64,000 nt of DNA from Deltaproteobacteria bacterium (lineage in GTDB: Bacteria; Myxococcota; XYA12-FULL-58-9). Both the position numbers and the translations under genes were made by a program. Every line of letters starts with the position of its first letter. The first letter of the stretch is position 1. Shown here in pieces: positions 52,059 through 61,600 of the stretch. The notes beneath the pieces are model-generated. The model made no database searches. It saw nothing but the letters and a program-made list of their open reading frames with translations, and was not told the origin of the DNA. The stretch lies in the NCBI GenBank assembly GCA_016218825.1, contig JACRCV010000056.1, positions 1-64,000 of the forward strand. Direction: 5' to 3'.

Positions 52059-53933
52059 CTAGAACGCGAAGGTCGCCCGACCCCAGGCCAGCGAGCCCCC
52101 GGCCGCCGGATCCCCGAACTTGCTGTAGTCGGGGCCGAGCTGCAGCAGCGCGCCGGCGGCCAACGTCAAGCCGTCGCCGAAGCTGTACTCGAGCGCCGGG
52201 TAGAGCACCGCCGACCAGCCGGCGGCGCTGTAGAACGAGCGGTGCCGCCGCAGCCGGGCGCCGCCGTCCTCGTCCCACGAGGTCTCGGTGACGCCGCCCA
52301 GATCCCAGATCGAGAACAGCCGCAACAGGCCGCGGCCGTCGGCGAAGCGCACGTCGACGCCGACCACCGCGTAGTCGCCGATTCGATGCCGCAGCCGCTC
52401 CTCCGCGCACGCCGTGCCGTCCCGGTTGACGACGCAGATCTCGACCTGGGTCTGGTCGGCGCTGCTGCCGCTCGTCCGCACCGCGGCGCCGCCGTGAAAG
52501 AAATCGCCGGCGCCGAGCTCGTCGGGCATGCCGTGCACCCACATCAGGTTGGCGTAGACGTGACGGCCGAAGGAGTAGTCGATGCCGGCGACCCACTTGG
52601 CGAACGGCTTGGAGTCGAGCACCAGCGGCCGCTCGCCGTCCGGCAGCCGGTAGTCGTACTCGCCGGCCGGCCGGTTGAGCCCGAACAGCACCACTTCCCC
52701 TTGATCGATCCGCATCCGCCGTTGCTCCGGCACATAGAGCCCGACCTCGAGGCGGTAGCCGAACGGGTGGATGCCGCGCGAGATGAAGCCGAGGGGGTTG
52801 AGCTCGCCGGCGACGTTGAGTCCCACCACCTGCAGCCGCGGGAACTGCAGCACGACGTCGGTCGTCAGGGTGCCGGCGACACAGGCGGCGGCGTCGTTGG
52901 GATCGCAGCGCGCGTCGGCGATCTGGGTGATCCGGCTCTCGGCCGGCAGCGGGACGTCGCTGCGGCCGCGGTAGTACGACAGCGCCAGATCCTGCCCAAA
53001 GAGGCTGCCACCGACGCGCACCGCCCACGGCATGTTGGCGGGCGTGGTCGCCGGCAGCTGAAAGACCGCGCTCCGGACCACCGTCGGGTAACCGGCGCGG
53101 GCGGCGAGCTCACGTTCTGCCGCGAGGCGCCAGCGCAGCTCGTCGGCGACGAAAGGCAGTCGATCGACCGCGGTGATCCCGAGCGCTGCCGAGGCCGGCA
53201 ACACCGCGGGCTTGAACACCGGCACCAACACGCCGGAGAAGGACCAGGAGCCGGCCCCGTAGTCGAGCCGCACGATCTCGTTCGCCACCTGGCGACCGAA
53301 GAACAGCACGTTCTCGAGGTCGTTGGCGTTGACGTTGTTGGTCGGGTTGAACTGGTCGCCGACGCCCCATTGAACCACCTGTTGCCCGACGCGCAGATCG
53401 AGGTCCGGGAGCAGCAGATCGGTGACCTCGAGGTAGAGCGCGTGCGCCTGCAGCCGGTAGGGCGCGACCTCTTGATAGCGCGACAACGCCGCCAGGTCGC
53501 TTTGCGACCCGGCGATCCCGAGCCAGTCGAAGTCGACGTCACCGACGAAGGTGGCGCTGCCGGAGCCGGCGTGCAGCTTGAGGTTGAGCTTGTTCTCGTT
53601 GCGGCAGAACCCCTTCGCGAGCTCGGCGCGGTTGTAGAACGCCCCGCTGGTCTTGGCGCGCGTCCGATAGTGGGTCTCGCTCTGCACCGCGCCGCCGAGG
53701 TCGAGCTTCCCCCGCCCCGGGCTCTCGGGGCCGCGCGGCGATTCGTCCGCCTCGTCGCGATCATCTTGCCCCGGTGGCGAGCGTAGCGGCACGAACTGGG
53801 TCGGCGCCGCGAGCCGTGGATCGGTGGCGGCCTCGGCGTCCGCCGCGGCCGCGGCCTCCTGCGCCGCCGCCGGGGCCGCCGCTGTCAGCACCCCGGCCAA
53901 GGTCACCGCGGCGCGCCAATCGATGTACATCAC
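52059..53933 (-). CDS. DUF1302-like outer membrane beta-barrel protein
   Basis: Signal peptide; DLRVGQQVVQWGVGDQFNPTNNVNANDLENVLFFGRQVANEIVRLDYG; terminal Phe. Confidence 0.78.
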   Translation of the reverse strand: MMYIDWRAAVTLAGVLTAAAPAAAQEAAAAADAEAATDPRLAAPTQFVPLRSPPGQDDRDEADESPRGPESPGRGKLDLGGAVQSETHYRTRAKTSGAFYNRAELAKGFCRNENKLNLKLHAGSGSATFVGDVDFDWLGIAGSQSDLAALSRYQEVAPYRLQAHALYLEVTDLLLPDLDLRVGQQVVQWGVGDQFNPTNNVNANDLENVLFFGRQVANEIVRLDYGAGSWSFSGVLVPVFKPAVLPASAALGITAVDRLPFVADELRWRLAAERELAARAGYPTVVRSAVFQLPATTPANMPWAVRVGGSLFGQDLALSYYRGRSDVPLPAESRITQIADARCDPNDAAACVAGTLTTDVVLQFPRLQVVGLNVAGELNPLGFISRGIHPFGYRLEVGLYVPEQRRMRIDQGEVVLFGLNRPAGEYDYRLPDGERPLVLDSKPFAKWVAGIDYSFGRHVYANLMWVHGMPDELGAGDFFHGGAAVRTSGSSADQTQVEICVVNRDGTACAEERLRHRIGDYAVVGVDVRFADGRGLLRLFSIWDLGGVTETSWDEDGGARLRRHRSFYSAAGWSAVLYPALEYSFGDGLTLAAGALLQLGPDYSKFGDPAAGGSLAWGRATFAF

Positions 53934-53939
53934 GGCACC

Positions 53940-54701
53940 TCACCCGCCCCGCTGCAGCGCCCGCACGGTGAACAGCGAATCGGGGACCCCGCGGTTCACC
54001 TGCCAGTCCTTGAGCAGCATGCGCGACTTGAGCTCGCCGCGGCTGTGGTCCACCATCTCCACGGCCCTCGGGGTGCAGAGCTTGCCCTGGCAGGTGAAGT
54101 CGGAGCGGGTCTCGGTCTTGGCGTTGACCCCGGCGTCATTGAAGTAGCGGATCTCGATCGGTTGGTGCAGATCCTTGCGCACGTCCACCTCGAGCCGCGG
54201 ATAGAGAAACGCTTGATCGGCCTTGCGCTCGAGCGTCAAGGTCAGGGTGGCGCCGTGGTCGGCCACCGCCGTGGCACGAAACACCTTGCCGAACACCGCG
54301 AGCGCGATCTCGTCGTGGTCCCAAGCCGAGCCCATGAAGCCCTGCTCCTTCACGTGGGTGGCGATCCGCCGGACCTTCCGGTAGGCGGGCAGGTAGATGT
54401 ACATCTGGTCGACGCCCAGCACCAAGACCCGGGTGCCCTTGACGTCGGCCGGCGCCAGGAACTCCACCCGCCGCCATGCGGTGCCCTTCACCGTGGCCTC
54501 GAAGGTCAGCCGCCGCTCGGCCTTGCCCGGCTCGTTGGTGACCATCTCCATCACCACGGTCTGGTCGCTCATGCCGCCGATGGTGGCGTCGACGGCGGCG
54601 AGCTCCTCGTCGGCGCTCGTCGCAGCAACGACCGGCGGCGACAGCAACAGCCCGCCGCAGGCAAAGAGCGTGGCGCGAAAGACGTCCTTGGACCTGATCA
54701 C
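53940..54701 (-). CDS. Outer membrane lipoprotein-sorting (LolA-like) protein
   Basis: VEFLAPADVKGTRVLVLGVDQMYIYLPAYRKVRRIATHVKEQGFMGSAWDHDEI. Confidence 0.82.
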   Translation of the reverse strand: MIRSKDVFRATLFACGGLLLSPPVVAATSADEELAAVDATIGGMSDQTVVMEMVTNEPGKAERRLTFEATVKGTAWRRVEFLAPADVKGTRVLVLGVDQMYIYLPAYRKVRRIATHVKEQGFMGSAWDHDEIALAVFGKVFRATAVADHGATLTLTLERKADQAFLYPRLEVDVRKDLHQPIEIRYFNDAGVNAKTETRSDFTCQGKLCTPRAVEMVDHSRGELKSRMLLKDWQVNRGVPDSLFTVRALQRGG

Positions 54702-54710
54702 CGAGGCCTC

Positions 54711-57533
54711 CTATTTCCGTGGCGCAGGCTTGTGCGCGGCGGTGGTTCGCGGATCGAGCACGACGGCCGCGGCGCTGTCGGCCGCCGTCGCCCGGGTCGC
54801 CCCCAGGATTTCGTAACGCCGGCGACCAGCGAGCGCCGGCACCGCCAAGAAGGTCGCGAGCGCGGCCAACAACATCGAGGCCGCGGTCAGCCCGCCGATG
54901 TTCTGCAGCGGCTTGGCGTCGCCGAGAGTCAAGACCGAGAAGCCGGCCGCCACCATCACCGCGTTGGTCCAGACCCCGGGTCCGGCCGCGCAGCCGGCGT
55001 CGTGCGCGGCGTCGGCAGCGCTGCCGCCGGGCGGGGCGCGCCAGCTCGCGAGCAGGTGGATGGCGTAGTCGACCCCGGCGCCGATCACCAGGCTCGCCAG
55101 CATCGAGGTCCCGACGTCGAGGCGGATGCCGAAGACCCCCATGGCGCCGTAGACACACAACAGCGTCAGCACCGTCGGCGTCAGCGCCAGCAGCCCGACC
55201 CACAGCGAGCGGAACAGGGCCGCCATGATCAGCAAGACCAGCGCCGCCGACGCGATCAAGCTGACGATCTGATTGCGGCTGACGCTCTGCGACAAGCCGC
55301 GGTGCATCACCGGCAGCCCGTTGACCGCGATCGCCACCGGCGCGGCGCCGCCTGCCGCCGTGGCGCCGTCTTCGAGATCCAGCATCGCCTGGGTGACGTC
55401 GGCGGCGAAGCGCCCGACAGCGTCGGTAGCGGGCGCGGCCAGCCCGAGCGTCGACACCAGCTGGTCCCGGCGCCAGGCGGCCCGCGCCACCGCCCAGGTT
55501 TCACGCAGCGGGGTCGAAACCGAGAGCGCCAGATCCTCGGCGTCGCTCGGCGGCCGGGTCGGAGAGAGGCTCGCCGCCACCGTCGTCGTGAGCTCGGCAA
55601 CGGCCGTTCGGTCGCCGAGCGTCACCAGGGCCGAGGCCACCCGGGCGGCCTCGGCGTCCGGCAGCACGACCGCGTTCTCCTCCGAGCCGAGGAAACGGCG
55701 GAGCTCGGCTTCGACCACCGCCACGTCCGGCCGCGGCGTGCCGTGGTCGATCAGCGCTTGCAGCCGCTCCGGGCTCGCGCTCACCGTCAAGTGGTGTTGG
55801 TGCGCCAACGCCAACACCCTCCAGGCGACGTCACCGGCCGGATTCGACCCGGCCCCTGTCGCCCCCGCTTCGCTGGCGATCGCGTCGAGGCGCGCGAGGA
55901 CCGGCGCGACCTCGGCCGCCCGATCCGAGGCCAGCCGGATGTGGATCAGGCTGTGCGCGTGGTCGCGGGTGACGAACTGGTCGAGCACCGGGTCGCCCAT
56001 GAATGAATAGAGCACGCTCACCTGGGCCGCGGTCTCGGGGATCCGCGCCTGTCCGGCCAACACCGCGTTCGCAGTCGCGACCGCTTGGCCGATGTGGCTG
56101 ACCCCGGTGACCCCGGGCTCGAGGGCCGCCCGGTCGGCGATGCGCCGCACCAGCCGGAGGTTCGCGGGCTCGCGCATGTCGCCGGAGATCTCGATGAAGG
56201 CGAACTGGCTACCGCCGAAGTGGGCGCGCATGAACGCCTCGGCCAGGGCGGGCGGACTGCCGGCGTTGAAGAACGCGCCGGCGTCGACGCTCGAATCCAG
56301 GCGGGTCGAGGCCGCCGCCCCGAGAACGGCGACGAGCGCCAAGGCGGCGCCGAGCCCGAGCCGATGCCGTGCCGCGCCCCGGGTCAGTCGCCCGATCGCC
56401 GCCGCCACCGCGGTGGAGCTCGAGGGGTGGTGGTGAACCTTCAACAGCGACGCCAGCGCCGGCACGAAGGTCAACGACAGGCCCATCGCCAGGAAGATGC
56501 CGACGCCGGCGAACAGGCCGAAGATCCGGAGCGGGTGCACGTCCATCCCCAGGTAGGAGGCGAGGCTGACGACGGTGGTGAGCCCCGAGCCGATGATGAC
56601 CGGCCCGGTCTGGTGGATGGCCTGGGTCAGTGACGTCGTCGGCTCCAGGCGCTCGTTCAGGGCGTAATAGCGCGCCAGCAGGTGCACCCCGTAGGCGCTG
56701 CCGATCGCGAACAGCACCACCGGCATCCCCGCGAGCACGATGTTGAACCGGACGCCGAGAGCGGCCATCAACCCCAAGGTCATCGCGATGCTGAGGGTGG
56801 TGGCGACGAGGACGATCGAGATCCCCACCGGGTCCCGGAACGTCACCATCAAGATCAGGATCACCGCGAGCACCGCCCACGGCGTGAGCAGCAACAGGTC
56901 GTGCTGGGTGGTGTTGAAGACGTAGGTCGACACGAACGGATCGCCGGCCCAGTAGAGGGTCTCGGTCGGAAAGGCCTTGGTCACCACCGCCTGGATCTGC
57001 GCCGCCACCGCCCTGAGCGGCGCGCCGGCCGCGAGCATCGCGACGATCGCGACCGCGCGACCGTCGGCGGCCACCAGGTTGCCGACCACCTGGTCGCGGC
57101 TCATCACCTTGGTCCGGAGCGCCTGTTCGTCGACGGCGTTGGCCGGCAGCCGGTCGACGAGGGCGGTGGTGACGACGCCGCCGCGGCCGGGGTCCGGGGT
57201 GAAGTCGCCGGTGTTGGCGAGCGACAAGACGTGGTTGAGAGACCCGAGGCCCTTGAGCTCCTCGGTCGCCTGCTGCAGCCGCTTCAGGAACGAGGCCGCG
57301 AACGGGTCATCGGTCTCGATGCCGACGAGCGCGATCTCCGTGGTGCCGAAGCGGCGGGAGAGCTCGGTGAACTTGGCGACCGCGAGGTTGCCGCGCGGCA
57401 AGAACTCCAGCAGGTCGTCGGACTGCTGCAGACGGGTGGCCTGGAACGCCGACGCGACGCCCAGGCCGACGGTGACTACGACGATCCACACCGCGGCGGC
57501 GCGGTTCGCGATCAGACGCGCGAGCAGATCCAT
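54711..57533 (-). CDS. RND/MMPL-family transporter
   Basis: 940 aa, two SSD-like TM blocks separated by large periplasmic domains (VVLFAIGSAYGVHLLARYYALNE; LVIGAGVDYAIHLLASWR). Confidence 0.88.
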   Translation of the reverse strand: MDLLARLIANRAAAVWIVVVTVGLGVASAFQATRLQQSDDLLEFLPRGNLAVAKFTELSRRFGTTEIALVGIETDDPFAASFLKRLQQATEELKGLGSLNHVLSLANTGDFTPDPGRGGVVTTALVDRLPANAVDEQALRTKVMSRDQVVGNLVAADGRAVAIVAMLAAGAPLRAVAAQIQAVVTKAFPTETLYWAGDPFVSTYVFNTTQHDLLLLTPWAVLAVILILMVTFRDPVGISIVLVATTLSIAMTLGLMAALGVRFNIVLAGMPVVLFAIGSAYGVHLLARYYALNERLEPTTSLTQAIHQTGPVIIGSGLTTVVSLASYLGMDVHPLRIFGLFAGVGIFLAMGLSLTFVPALASLLKVHHHPSSSTAVAAAIGRLTRGAARHRLGLGAALALVAVLGAAASTRLDSSVDAGAFFNAGSPPALAEAFMRAHFGGSQFAFIEISGDMREPANLRLVRRIADRAALEPGVTGVSHIGQAVATANAVLAGQARIPETAAQVSVLYSFMGDPVLDQFVTRDHAHSLIHIRLASDRAAEVAPVLARLDAIASEAGATGAGSNPAGDVAWRVLALAHQHHLTVSASPERLQALIDHGTPRPDVAVVEAELRRFLGSEENAVVLPDAEAARVASALVTLGDRTAVAELTTTVAASLSPTRPPSDAEDLALSVSTPLRETWAVARAAWRRDQLVSTLGLAAPATDAVGRFAADVTQAMLDLEDGATAAGGAAPVAIAVNGLPVMHRGLSQSVSRNQIVSLIASAALVLLIMAALFRSLWVGLLALTPTVLTLLCVYGAMGVFGIRLDVGTSMLASLVIGAGVDYAIHLLASWRAPPGGSAADAAHDAGCAAGPGVWTNAVMVAAGFSVLTLGDAKPLQNIGGLTAASMLLAALATFLAVPALAGRRRYEILGATRATAADSAAAVVLDPRTTAAHKPAPRK

Positions 57534-57578
57534 GGCGGAGGGAGGCAGACGTCGGCGTCGACGGTCTCGACCCCGGGG

Positions 57579-58565
57579 CTACAGCCCGGAGCGCTCGACG
57601 AGCTCTTGCACCGCCTCGCCGATGAGGCGCGGCAGCGTCGACGGCCCGCCGTCGGCGATCTTGTTGGCGCGCGCCAGGACCTTGGTCTGGCGGACATCGA
57701 AGAGCTTCAACGTCAGGACCATCGAGCCCTCGAGCTTGGCGACGTTGCCCGCCGCGAGGTAGTCGACCCCGAGGGCGTTGCCGAGCTCGGCGACGCAGGT
57801 GGCGTCGTCGCAGCCCACCGCCTCTTTGACCTTCTCGAAGCCGATCATCGAGTTGATGTCGTCGGGTCCGATCGCCTCGAAGCCGGCGTTCTGCAGCTCG
57901 GTCAGGAAGACCTCGTCCATGATCAGCGCCACCTCGTCCGGCACCTCCTTGGACTTCACCTTCATCGGAATGGCGGCGCACTTGGTGCCCGGGCTCTTCA
58001 GCTTGCGCCGCGGGCCCTGGTACTGCTGCACCGACGACGACCCGGGCGCCGCCGGCTGCGAGTAGCTGCCCATGCCCGTCGCCGCGACCGTCGAGCCCGG
58101 AGGTGCGGCGAACGTGGTGTTGACGTTGCCCGGTCCGGTCTTCGGCTGACCGACCGCCATCGGCTGGATGTCGACGCGCATTCCGCCGGAGTAGACGCCG
58201 TCGAAGCGCACGTAGAACCCGGGAGCGTTCACGAAGCCCGGGCCGTTGGTGCCGAAGCTCACCTTCTGCTTGGCGCGCGGCGAGATCCGCACCATCTCAC
58301 CCTTGCCGCTGCGGTAGTGGTCGACGCCGTCAGCCCCGACCGCCGCGATTTGATTGCGGTTCACGAGGACGTCCTGACCCAGGTCGTTGTAGACCATCAA
58401 CGCCACCTCGACGGTGGCGCCCTTGTTGCGCGCGGTCAGGAGCTCGATGCGCACGCCGTTGCCGGCGGTGGGCGGCGCCGCCATCACTTTGCCGCGGCGG
58501 CAGGCGGCGTGCGGGAGTGCGACACCGAGGATCAAGGCCAACGTGAGAATCGCGCGCTTGTTCAT
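57579..58565 (-). CDS. Hypothetical lipoprotein
   Basis: MNKRAILTLALILGVALPHAAC lipobox; C-terminal domain resembling secreted CsgG/TolB-N-like regions (weak). Confidence 0.55.
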   Translation of the reverse strand: MNKRAILTLALILGVALPHAACRRGKVMAAPPTAGNGVRIELLTARNKGATVEVALMVYNDLGQDVLVNRNQIAAVGADGVDHYRSGKGEMVRISPRAKQKVSFGTNGPGFVNAPGFYVRFDGVYSGGMRVDIQPMAVGQPKTGPGNVNTTFAAPPGSTVAATGMGSYSQPAAPGSSSVQQYQGPRRKLKSPGTKCAAIPMKVKSKEVPDEVALIMDEVFLTELQNAGFEAIGPDDINSMIGFEKVKEAVGCDDATCVAELGNALGVDYLAAGNVAKLEGSMVLTLKLFDVRQTKVLARANKIADGGPSTLPRLIGEAVQELVERSGL

Positions 58566-58676
58566 GGAGTGCCCCATAGCTCGTGATACCGACGTGAGTC
58601 AACGACGCCGAATTCACCGCGCCGCCTCGCCCTCGCCCTGCCCTTCTTGGGCCGGCCCGCCGCCGGAGCCTCGACC

Positions 58677-61600
58677 TCAGAAGATCGTGCACTCGCCGCC
58701 GAAGCAGACGAGGGGCGCGCAGCAGTCGCTGTCCCGGACGCAGTCACCGCAGCGGTGGTCGACGCACGATTGGCTCGGGCACTGGGAGCACAACGAGCAC
58801 TCGTAGCAACCCGAGGTGTCGAAGCCGTCGCAGGTCGGCTTGCAGACCAGCCGGCCGCCGGCGCCAAAGCCGCGGGACGCGCAATCGGCGCCCGCCAGAT
58901 CCTGGCCATCGCAGAGCTCGGCGCCGTTCTTCTTGCCGTCGCCGCAGTACTCGCACTGCGACACGTCGAGGGTGCAGTCGGTGTTGCAGCCGATGGTGCC
59001 GCTCGTGAACCCCTGGCCGATGTTCTGGCAGGTGCGACCCCCGAGCGCGGTGCCGTCACACAGCTCGCCGGCGTCCAAGGCGCCGTTGCCGCAGCTCGCG
59101 ACGTTGCAGCCCGAGAGGTCGAAGCTGCAGTCGGCCTTGCAGCCGAGTCCGGTGACCGACGGAAAGCCCAGGCTGCCGCAGGTGGCCGAGCCGCAGTCGG
59201 CGCTGACGCCACACGGGCCGACGCCGTCGCAGGCCTCGACGCCGTTCTTCGTGCCGTCACCGCAGCGATAGCAGCCCGAGGTGTCGAGCCTGCAGGTCGC
59301 GACCTCGCAGCCGAGCGTGCCGCCGGCGAAGTCCCCGGGCTCGTTGTGGATGCCGTTGCCGTTCAGGTCGGTGCAGGTCCGGCCGCCGAGCGACGCGCCG
59401 TCACACTGCTCACCCCCGGCCGAGGTCTGGACGATGCCGTCGCCGCAGTAGGCGGCGCGGCGGCAGCTCGAGGTGCAGGTGCCGTAGGCGCCGTTGTTGA
59501 CCCCGTCGTCGCAGGCCTCGCCGTCCGCGAGGTCCAGGTTCCCGTCACCGCAATAGGCGGCGTGCTCACAGGTCGCGGTGCAGCCGCCGTAGCTGCCGTC
59601 GTTGACGCCGTCGTCGCAGGTCTCGCCGAAGACGCTCTGGACCACGCCGTCACCGCAGATCGCGGGCAGCGTGCAGTCCGGCTTGCAGCCGTCGTACGCC
59701 CCGGTGTTGTTGCCGGTGCCGAGGTCGCACTGCTCGTAGGGTGCGTCGGTGTTGGCGTCGCCGCAGAACGCGGTCCGGCTGCAGTCGGGGTTGCAGGTGC
59801 CGTAGGCGCCGTTGTTACGCCCGTCGTCACACTGCTCGCCGTTCGCCGGCTGCACCGCGCTGTCGCCGCAGCGCGGCCCGAGCTGACAGTCACTCTCGCA
59901 GCCGCCGTAGCCGCCGGTGTTGCGGCCGGCGCCGCGGTCACACTGCTCGAAGGGCGCGGTGGTGACGCCGTCGCCGCACCAGGGCGCCAGCGTGCAGGTG
60001 CCGTTACAGCCGCCGTAGGCGCCGGTGTTGTTGCCGGGGCCGAGGTCGCACTGCTCACCGACGTACGGGTTGACGACGCCGTCGCCGCAGACGGTGGGCA
60101 ACGAGCAGTCGGGCATGCACGCGGTGCCGTCGTTGACGCCGTCGTCGCACTCCTCGCCGAAGGCGATGTCGATGAAGAGGTCGCCGCAACGTGGCGGGAA
60201 GGTGCAAGCGGCGCTGCAGGTGTTGTAGCCGCCGTTGTTGACGCCGTCGTCGCACTCCTCGCCGCTGTTGGCGACGCCGTCGCCGCAGAAGTCGGCGCGG
60301 CTGCAATCCGGGTTGCAGCCACCGTAGGCGCCGGTGTTCTGACCCGGGCCCAGATCGCACTGCTCGTAGAGCGGTTGGAGCGCGCCGTCGCCGCAGCGCG
60401 GCGCCGCCGCCCGACAATCGGTGCTGCAGGAGCCGTAGCCGCCGTTGTTGACGCCGTCGTCGCAGACCTCGTTGTAGCCCGCCTGAACGACGCCGTCGCC
60501 GCAGCGCGCGGGGAAGCGACAGTCGGCCTTGCAGGCGTTGTAGGCGCCGGTGTTCAACGCCGTTCCCAGATCGCACTGCTCGCCATAGGTCGGCTGCACC
60601 CGCTGGTCGCCGCAGGCCGGCGCCGAGGTGCAGTTCGGGTTGCAGCCGCCGTAGCCGCCGGTGTTGTTGCCCGGCCCGAGGTCGCACTGCTCGCCGACGA
60701 AGGCGTTGACGATGCCGTCGCCGCACACCGCCGGCAGCTTACAGTCGGAGAGGCAACCGACGCCGTTGTTGACGCCGTCGTCGCACTGCTCGCCGAAGAC
60801 CGCCTGGACGACGTTGTCGCCGCAGCGCTCCGGGTAGCTGCAGTCCGCCTCGCAGGTGTTGTAGGCGCCGGTGTTGGCGCCGTCGTCGCACTGCTCCGGC
60901 GGCGCCTGCACGCCGCCGTCGCCGCAGACCCCTCCCGAGGTGCAGTCGCTGTTGCAGCCGCCGTAGGCGCCGGTGTTGAGGGCGGTGCCGAGGTCGCACA
61001 CCTCATAGAGCGGCTGCAGCACGGCGTCGCCGCAACGCTCGGCGTAGGCGCGGCAATCGAGGCTGCAGGAGCCGTAGCCGCCGTTGTTGACGCCGTCGTC
61101 GCAGAGCTCGCCCTCGCCGCCCTGCAGCAGAGCGTCGCCGCAGCGCGGCGGGAACCGGCAATCGGCCTTGCAGGTGTTGTAGAGGCCGGTGTTCGCCGCG
61201 GTGCCCAGATCGCACTGCTCGCCGGCCGCGATCTGCACGACTTGGTCGCCGCAGCGCGGCGCCAGGGTGCAGTTGGCGTTGCAGCCGCCGTAGCTGCCGG
61301 TGTTGTTACCGGGGCCGAGGTCGCACTGCTCGCCGGCGAAGGGGTTGACGATGCCGTCACCGCAGCTCACCGGCAGGCGGCAGTCGCCGAGGCAGCCGGC
61401 GGTGCCGTCACACTGCTCACCGAAGGCCGCCTGGACCGTACCGTCGCCGCAGGCAGGCGCGTTGCCGCTGCAGTCGATCAGGCACGAGCCGTAGGTGCCG
61501 TCGTTCTTGCCGTCGTCGCAGGTCTCACCGTCCCCGCCCTGCACGACGCCGTCGCCGCAGCGCGGCCCGAGGCCACAGGTCGGCGAGCAGCCGCCATAGG

